Source of the DNA: CAZBBC01 sp964489835
GTDB taxonomy: Bacteria; Calditrichota; Calditrichia; JAJRVZ01
Direction of reading: 5' to 3'
Length of the DNA: 10,263 bases
Assembly: GCA_964489835.1 (NCBI GenBank)
Contig: CAZBBC010000154.1
Coordinates: 1-10,263 of the forward strand
Position 1 is the stretch's first letter. Every line of letters begins with the position of its first letter. A model generated the notes under the pieces. The model saw only the letters and a list, made by a program, of their open reading frames with translations. It searched no databases and was not told the DNA's origin. A program made the position numbers and the translations under genes. This document shows positions 6,806 through 10,263 of the stretch, one piece after another.

Positions 6806-7507
6806 AAATTCTTTCCCGGTACCGATAAGTTTCTCACCCGGTTTCCAACCTGCCGGTGCCGCTTTTCCTGGATTTTTAGCCACTGCCTGCATGGCTTTAA
6901 TCTGACGGATCAGTTCATCGACATTTCGTCCCACGGGACCGGTTAATATCTCTACCCCCATTATTTTACCTTCCGGATTAATGATAAAACGACCACGCTG
7001 ATTAAGACCAGTCGCCGGGTTCCAAACACCATAGGCGCGTGACACAGCACCACTGGGATCACCGGCGATCGGATATTCTACATTTTTTACGGTTGGCGAG
7101 GTTTTTTTCCACATCCAGTGAGTAAAATGAGTGTCTGTACTGATAGCAATGACCTCAACATTTAACTTTTTTAATTCTTCATATTTTTCCGCAACTGCGG
7201 ATAGTTCTGTTGGTCAGACAAATGTAAAGGCGGCCGGGAAAAAACAGACGATGCGCCATTTACCATCGTAATCCGATAATTTGATATTTTTAATATCACT
7301 GCCAACCACAGCTGCTAATTGAAAATCGATGGCCTGCTGTCCCGGTAAAGGAACCGGGTTTATAGTCAGATCCGCAGTAACAGCTGCGGTCTTACTTGTT
7401 TGTGGCTCAGTAGCCTCATTGCCGGATCCACAGGGACCAAGAACCTGAGCCTGTAATGGTATCATAAATAATAATACCACTACGATTAAAAAATGAATTT
7501 TAGTCAT
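6791..7507 (-). CDS. Exported selenocysteine-containing peroxiredoxin (AhpC/Prx1 type); in-frame TGA read as Sec98
   Basis: This is a thiol/selenol peroxidase that would reduce H2O2 or organic peroxides in the periplasm or at the outer face. One frame runs from ATG (7507) to TAA (6791), broken only by a TGA at 7216-7214. It gives 97 residues, Sec98, then 140 more (238 in total). TGA sits exactly where peroxiredoxins have the peroxidatic cysteine: P91-AAF-T95-FV-U98-PTE matches PxxxTxxC, and Arg171 (LNQRGRF) fits the conserved active-site Arg. The frame on both sides is uninterrupted and well conserved. A stem-loop just downstream fits a bacterial SECIS. Residues 1-20 are a signal peptide (probable cleavage near LQA-QV). 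The C-terminal resolving cysteine is replaced: AAPAGW (Ala217) stands where 2-Cys enzymes have CPAGW or similar, and the only cysteines are C26 and C88, so it is probably a 1-Cys (1-Sec) type needing another reductant. AGAGGA about eight bases before the ATG is a good ribosome binding site. Selenoprotein peroxiredoxins (PrxU of Eubacterium acidaminophilum) are a known class. A nonsense mutation is the alternative. Confidence 0.85.
7188..7216 (-). promoter_or_regulatory. Sec codon (TGA) and candidate bacterial SECIS stem-loop
   Basis: On the minus strand the UGA is 7216-7214. After a 12-base linker (7213-7202) comes UCCGC-AGUU-GCGGA (7201-7188), a perfect five-pair stem with a four-base loop containing a G at 7195. 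Bacterial SECIS elements are short stem-loops inside the coding region whose apical loop, with a G near its start, lies roughly 16-37 bases after the UGA; here the loop begins 18 bases after it. This hairpin would recruit SelB with Sec-tRNA. The stem is short and no extended lower stem is obvious, so the call rests partly on the coding evidence. Confidence 0.65.
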
Positions 7508-7562
7508 CGTTAATTTCCTCTTTGTTGTTTTACTGATTAATTATTTCTCCCGGTTATAATAG

Positions 7563-7616
7563 TTTGATGCAAAAATTATTATTTTGATTCAAAAAAAGTG
7601 ACAAAATGACATTTTG
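7563..7616. promoter_or_regulatory. Two neighbouring inverted repeats upstream of the peroxiredoxin, possible operators
   Basis: The first is TTTGATGCAAAA (7563-7574), a 7-base spacer, then TTTTGATTCAAA (7582-7593), matching at 10 of 12 inverted positions. The second is CAAAATG-A-CATTTTG (7602-7616), a perfect 7-base inverted repeat. Both share CAAAA/TTTTG half-sites and lie 56-109 bp upstream of the peroxiredoxin start, where a redox-responsive repressor or activator could bind. No match to a named box (PerR, Fur, OxyR) is claimed, and AT-rich composition raises the chance rate. Confidence 0.35.
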
Positions 7617-7687
7617 ACTATTGTATCATATTTTATAATTTCTTCGAAAAGGATGAAAGTGTTGCATGGCATGACCGCTAAAGAAAG

Positions 7688-7716
7688 TTGACATATCTGC
7701 AAATAATTATTAATTT
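7688..7716 (+). promoter_or_regulatory. Possible promoter for the tRNA genes
   Basis: TTGACA (7688-7693) is followed after 17 bases by TAATTT (7711-7716), a weak -10. It is about 105 bp upstream of tRNA-Arg and would give a long leader. The -35 is perfect, but nothing else supports it. Confidence 0.25.
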
Positions 7717-7822
7717 TAGATTTAATAAAAATACAGTAATAATACAGTAAAATCGGTACTTTTAAAAAGTTCGTAAAAACAAACAATTCTGTAAGGTATT
7801 GATATTAGATGACATGTGAGAT

Positions 7823-7896
7823 GCGCCCGTAGCTCAATTGGATAGAGCGTTTGGCTACGGACCAAAAGGTTCCGGGTTCGACTCCTGGCGGGCGTA
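7823..7896 (+). tRNA. tRNA-Arg (anticodon ACG)
   Basis: A complete cloverleaf folds: acceptor GCGCCCG (7823-7829) with CGGGCGT (7889-7895), D-arm GCTC/GAGC, anticodon stem TTTGG/CCAAA around CTACGGA with ACG at 7857-7859, variable loop AGGTT, and T-arm CCGGG-TTCGACT-CCTGG. The discriminator is A7896 and CCA is not encoded. ACG, modified to ICG, reads CGU, CGC and CGA arginine codons. An inverted-repeat element starts immediately after the 3' end. Confidence 0.95.
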
Positions 7897-8059
7897 CTAG
7901 TTTAAATTCGAAATTCGAAATTCTAAATCCGAAACAAATCCGAATATCGAAATTCAAAACAAAAAGGTGTAAGATCAAATTAAATTTGCTTGGTGTTTTG
8001 AATTTTAGATTTAAAGATTATTTCGTGCTTCGTATTTCGGATTTCGAATTTAATTAAGT
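7897..8059. repeat. Long imperfect inverted repeat between the two tRNA genes
   Basis: The arms are about 7901-7960 and 7995-8053. The left reads AAATTCGAAATTCGAAATTC and ends AATTCAAAAC; the right is its imperfect inverse, starting GTTTTGAATTTT and ending CGGATTTCGAATTTA. The loop is about 34 bp. It fills the whole spacer between tRNA-Arg and tRNA-Glu. It belongs to the same wording family as 8137-8263 and 3310-3372. It could serve as a folding spacer or processing signal in a joint tRNA transcript, or be a parasitic palindromic element. Confidence 0.7.
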
Positions 8060-8131
8060 GGCGCGTTCGTCTAGCGGTTAGGACGCTGGCCTCTCACGCC
8101 GGTAACAGGGGTTCGATTCCCCTACGCGCTA
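8060..8131 (+). tRNA. tRNA-Glu (anticodon CTC)
   Basis: The cloverleaf is complete: acceptor GGCGCGT (8060-8066) with ACGCGCT (8124-8130), anticodon stem CTGGC/GCCGG around CTCTCAC with CTC at 8093-8095, and T-arm GGGG-TTCGATT-CCCC. The body is very similar to typical bacterial tRNA-Glu genes (TTCGTCTAG, GCCTCTCACGCCGGTAACA). Discriminator A8131; no CCA encoded. CTC reads GAG codons. It lies 163 bp after tRNA-Arg and may be co-transcribed. Confidence 0.95.
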
Positions 8132-8265
8132 CTAGTGATAAATCCTAAATCCTAAGTACGAAATCCGAAACAAATCCCAATAACAAAATTCCAAAAAGTG
8201 ACTTTGAATTTTGTTTTTTGAGATTTCGGATTTGTTTCGGATTTAGGATTTAGTGCTTAGAATTT
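8132..8265. repeat. Long imperfect inverted repeat after tRNA-Glu
   Basis: The arms are about 8137-8200 and 8201-8263. The left contains AAATCCTAAATCCTAAG and AAATCCGAAACAAATCC; the right contains the inverse GGATTTGTTTCGGATTTAGG. They meet almost without a loop at CCAAAAAGTGACTTTG. The element occupies the gap between tRNA-Glu and the stop codon of the convergent HAD gene (8271), so its hairpin could terminate transcripts from both sides. It is clearly related to the 7897-8059 element. Confidence 0.75.
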
Positions 8266-8270
8266 GTTCT

Positions 8271-8933
8271 TTATGTCCAGCGCTTAACCACCCATTTCCG
8301 TGATTGAGCCAGATCAGCGAGATCCTGGTTTCGGGGATTAACGATTACCGCCTGGCCGACCTTTTCCAATAAGGGCAGGTCGGTGATGCTGTCGGCGTAA
8401 AAGGCGGTAGTATGAATTGAGGAATGGTGGCTATGACAATAGGATTCAGCCATCTTTACCTTGCCCTCCTTCATTAAAAATGGCTCGATAACTTTTCCGG
8501 TAAACCGCTCATATTTAACTTCCAGTTCCGTCGCTAATAAATCAGTCACACCCAGATAATGGGCAATGGGTTCGGCAATAATTCGATTTGTGCCGGTAAG
8601 TAGAGCTACCCGTGCCCCATGCGCCAGATAACCATTGATCTCTTGAATAGCCTGTGGATAAACTTTATCGCTCAACCGGGTATCAAAATGACGTTTGGTC
8701 AGACTCCGCATCTCATCCGGTGTGCGACCGACAAACTCCTTCAATTGAAACTTGATAAACTGATCGATATTAGTCAATCCTTTGTGATAAAGATCCAGAA
8801 AATGATCTGCTTTTGACCGGTCAGTAGCTGGTGCCAATCCTTCATCGGCAAGAAAGTACTTCCATGAAACATCACAATCGATGGATATTACCGTATGATC
8901 CATATCAAAAAACACAATTTCCGGTGCAGCCAC
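8271..8933 (-). CDS. HAD-superfamily hydrolase, subfamily IB (phosphoserine-phosphatase-like)
   Basis: This 220-residue cytoplasmic protein is a likely Mg-dependent phosphomonoesterase. All four HAD motifs are visible: motif I DMDHT with nucleophile Asp10 and acid/base Asp12, motif II LLTGT with Thr113, motif III a lysine in KEGKVK (about 155-160), and motif IV YADSITD with Asp181 and Asp185. The helical cap between residues 20 and 95 (DLYHKGLTNIDQFIKFQLKE) is of the C1 type seen in PSPase-like HAD-IB proteins; the length fits that group. The substrate (phosphoserine, a sugar phosphate or a lipid phosphate) cannot be told. The start is a GTG at 8933 with AAAGGAG about nine bases upstream; an in-frame ATG at residue 11 would cut into motif I. 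It is separated by 246 bp from the oxidoreductase gene on the same strand, so it is probably transcribed on its own. Confidence 0.85.
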   Translation of the reverse strand: MAAPEIVFFDMDHTVISIDCDVSWKYFLADEGLAPATDRSKADHFLDLYHKGLTNIDQFIKFQLKEFVGRTPDEMRSLTKRHFDTRLSDKVYPQAIQEINGYLAHGARVALLTGTNRIIAEPIAHYLGVTDLLATELEVKYERFTGKVIEPFLMKEGKVKMAESYCHSHHSSIHTTAFYADSITDLPLLEKVGQAVIVNPRNQDLADLAQSRKWVVKRWT

Positions 8934-9179
8934 TGGTTTAATCTCCTTTAGTTTGTTCCGCCAATTAAAATTCCGATCGCCATCAGCTAAATTATTATCT
9001 GGTCAAAGGTCATATTCCCATCCTTTATCGAATTGCCGCATTATCAAAAAATCATAGATTATTACTCCACTTAGCACGAATTATAATTCAAATATTTTAT
9101 TAGATTAAAAAATAGCCTATTTATTATTTTTAATTAATTTTTGAGTTATAAAATATTTTCAATTATGTTGTCTTTTGAA

Positions 9180-10163
9180 CTATTTGGATGAATCAGAAAG
9201 ATATTTTACAACCGAACGGGCAACGCGCTGGCCGTTAAAATAACACCATTCGGCCCCATGAAAACCGCCTAATATATTTCCGGTGGCAAACCACCCGCTT
9301 TCGGATAGGCGATAACCTTTTTTTAAAATTGGTTTACGGGAAGGCAATTCCACTTTCAGGTTACCCAGTAACGCCAGTTCGCTGTTTGGAATCAGCTCGC
9401 CACTAACCACGATACCATCGCAGGGGATCAGTTCGCCATCGGCTAATTTCACAGCCGAAGGTACATGATTACCGATCACCTTAAGATTTTTGACCCTTCC
9501 ACGGTACTCGGATTTTGCCCATCGCCGGAAATAGAGCCTTTCGGGGAGCGAACACTGCGGTCGGTGAGGCGTATCGATTAGGATCGCATCCGATGCACCC
9601 ATTGTTTTCAATTTTGCGGCAGCGGCGTAAGCCACCAGATCGGAACCAATGATTACCGGCTTTTTTAAGGGAAAACAATCATTTCCGTCGATTAGATCCA
9701 GCAAATGTTTGGTAAAAAATATCCTTGCCGGGCGGGGTCCCGTCACCCATCCCCGTTCCGCCAGTGACCTTTCCCGTGCACCACAGGCCATGATTACTGC
9801 CTCGGCGGTCACGTCACTATAACCTTTTCCCGGACTGATAAAAGTTATTCCTTTCCCCTTGGAATCAATATCCAAAACCTGACTCTCATTCCAGAGATGT
9901 ATATCATATTTTGACAATTTATCACGCAGTTTCTGAGCATACTCTTCTCCGGTGAGCATCCGACCCCGGGTCCAGGCAGCAAATGTTGCCAGGCTATTCT
10001 TTTTTTTCTTATATAAAGCCGGAATTCCACCCATTTCTTTCTGCCGGTCAATGATGACAATAGGTTTGATGCCTTGTTTTCCTAATCCCACCGCGGCTCC
10101 GATGCCGGCCGGACCAGCACCAATGATAGCAACCGCGACATGTTCTGCTTGTTTATGTTTCAT
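9180..10163 (-). CDS. FAD-dependent pyridine-nucleotide-disulfide-type oxidoreductase (HcaD/COG0446-like)
   Basis: This 327-residue flavoprotein of the two-dinucleotide-fold group has an N-terminal FAD Rossmann motif GAGPAG (residues 15-20) and an acidic residue ending the second strand (Asp39). It has the ATG/GD-like motif MACGARERS after the first fold half, and FATGNILGG (about 295-303), the usual second FAD-contacting stretch. The central NAD-binding segment is GSDLVA (about 171) instead of a clean GxGxxG, so NAD(P) use is uncertain. No CxxC redox pair is present. The layout (GARER-x-GTRPA-like segment, C-terminal FATGN) resembles the FAD subunits that pair with glycerol-3-phosphate- or 2-hydroxyglutarate-type dehydrogenases. 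No such partner is in the window. I chose the ATG at 10163 because GGAGA precedes it and it starts directly before the FAD fold. The frame is open to an earlier ATG at 10232, but those 23 residues look like leader, not protein. Confidence 0.8.
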   Translation of the reverse strand: MKHKQAEHVAVAIIGAGPAGIGAAVGLGKQGIKPIVIIDRQKEMGGIPALYKKKKNSLATFAAWTRGRMLTGEEYAQKLRDKLSKYDIHLWNESQVLDIDSKGKGITFISPGKGYSDVTAEAVIMACGARERSLAERGWVTGPRPARIFFTKHLLDLIDGNDCFPLKKPVIIGSDLVAYAAAAKLKTMGASDAILIDTPHRPQCSLPERLYFRRWAKSEYRGRVKNLKVIGNHVPSAVKLADGELIPCDGIVVSGELIPNSELALLGNLKVELPSRKPILKKGYRLSESGWFATGNILGGFHGAEWCYFNGQRVARSVVKYLSDSSK

Positions 10164-10238
10164 TAGTTTCTCCACAATACGCGAATAGGTGATATAAATA
10201 ATACACAGAAAGACTTGATTTAAAGAACTCACCCTAAA

Positions 10239-10261
10239 TCCCTCTCTTGGAAAGAGAGGGA
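10239..10261. repeat. Short perfect hairpin at the right edge
   Basis: TCCCTCTCTT (10239-10248) pairs perfectly with AAGAGAGGGA (10252-10261) around a GGA loop. The preceding CACCCTAAA wording looks like the start of a dispersed palindromic element that continues beyond the window. It is upstream of the oxidoreductase gene. No T-run is visible before the edge. Confidence 0.6.
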
Positions 10262-10263
10262 CT

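Larger units (their letters stand above)
7508..7822. other. AT-rich divergent region between peroxiredoxin and tRNA-Arg
   Basis: This 315-bp region must hold promoters for the minus-strand peroxiredoxin and the plus-strand tRNA-Arg. It contains two inverted repeats sharing CAAAA/TTTTG half-sites (7563-7593 and 7602-7616), one perfect TTGACA (7688-7693) and an 11-bp tandem duplication AATACAGTAAT/AATACAGTAAA (7730-7751). A minus-strand open frame at 7589-7786 is low-complexity with no ribosome binding site, and I do not regard it as a gene. Confidence 0.6.

Noticed and set aside
6791..7507. Peroxiredoxin split by a nonsense mutation (pseudogene)
   Set aside because: The TGA coincides exactly with the catalytic cysteine, the only stop that selenoprotein biology predicts, and there is no other frameshift, stop or loss of active-site residues. 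A pseudogene remains possible but needs a coincidence.
7589..7786. Minus-strand open frame of 65 codons in the AT-rich region
   Set aside because: The composition is low-complexity, no ribosome binding site precedes it, and it overlaps inverted repeats in the regulatory region of the peroxiredoxin.
7851..8057. Plus-strand open frame of 68 codons across tRNA-Arg
   Set aside because: It is a translation of the tRNA 3' half followed by the palindromic repeat; no ribosome binding site is present.
7823..8131. tRNA genes as integration sites of a genomic island
   Set aside because: No integrase and no direct repeat of a tRNA 3' end is present in the window.
9090..9158. Inverted AAATATTTTAT/ATAAAATATTT pair downstream of the oxidoreductase
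   Set aside because: The arms are pure A/T in an A/T-rich stretch and separated by nearly 50 bp, so chance pairing is likely and no terminator is called.
10164..10232. N-terminal extension of the FAD oxidoreductase to an ATG at 10232
   Set aside because: The ATG at 10163 has a GGAGA at proper distance and begins just before the FAD fold; the 23 extra residues show no protein-like pattern for this family.

Overview
The window is bacterial chromosome from an organism I cannot place firmly. The coding DNA is moderately AT-rich. The long intergenic gaps are packed with short palindromic and dispersed repeats. The gene types (TolB-like/TPR protein, twin-arginine-style sulfatase leader, unusual Nramp homologue) suggest an uncultured lineage of the FCB/Planctomycetes type, perhaps KSB1- or Calditrichota-like. 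That placement is inference only. If the central reading below is right, the organism decodes UGA as selenocysteine.

Layout from left to right. A possible gene start runs off the left edge (minus strand, 1-49). A repeat-rich gap follows, then a large envelope-type protein with a TolB/FlgO-like domain and a long TPR array (392-3064, plus). The gap 3065-4040 holds several inverted-repeat elements and what looks like the 5' stump of a sulfatase gene (3332-3574, minus). Next come a divergent Nramp-family transporter lacking the usual metal-ligand motifs (4041-5315, plus) and an unrecognised exported protein (5436-6317, plus). After another repeat-rich gap lies a peroxiredoxin on the minus strand (6791-7507). 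It is interrupted only by one in-frame TGA, exactly at the peroxidatic cysteine position, with a small stem-loop just downstream that fits a bacterial SECIS. I read it as one exported selenoprotein of 238 residues.

Further right are tRNA-Arg(ACG) and tRNA-Glu(CTC), each followed at the same junction by a long imperfect inverted repeat. Then come a HAD-IB phosphatase-like hydrolase (8271-8933, minus, GTG start) and an FAD-dependent oxidoreductase (9180-10163, minus).

The genes do not form one clear pathway. Most are separated by more than 100 bp and look separately transcribed. The only plausible co-transcribed pairs are the Nramp-like transporter with the exported protein downstream (120 bp apart) and the two tRNAs. 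The most valuable observation is the selenocysteine peroxiredoxin, which a standard gene caller would split into two unrelated fragments.
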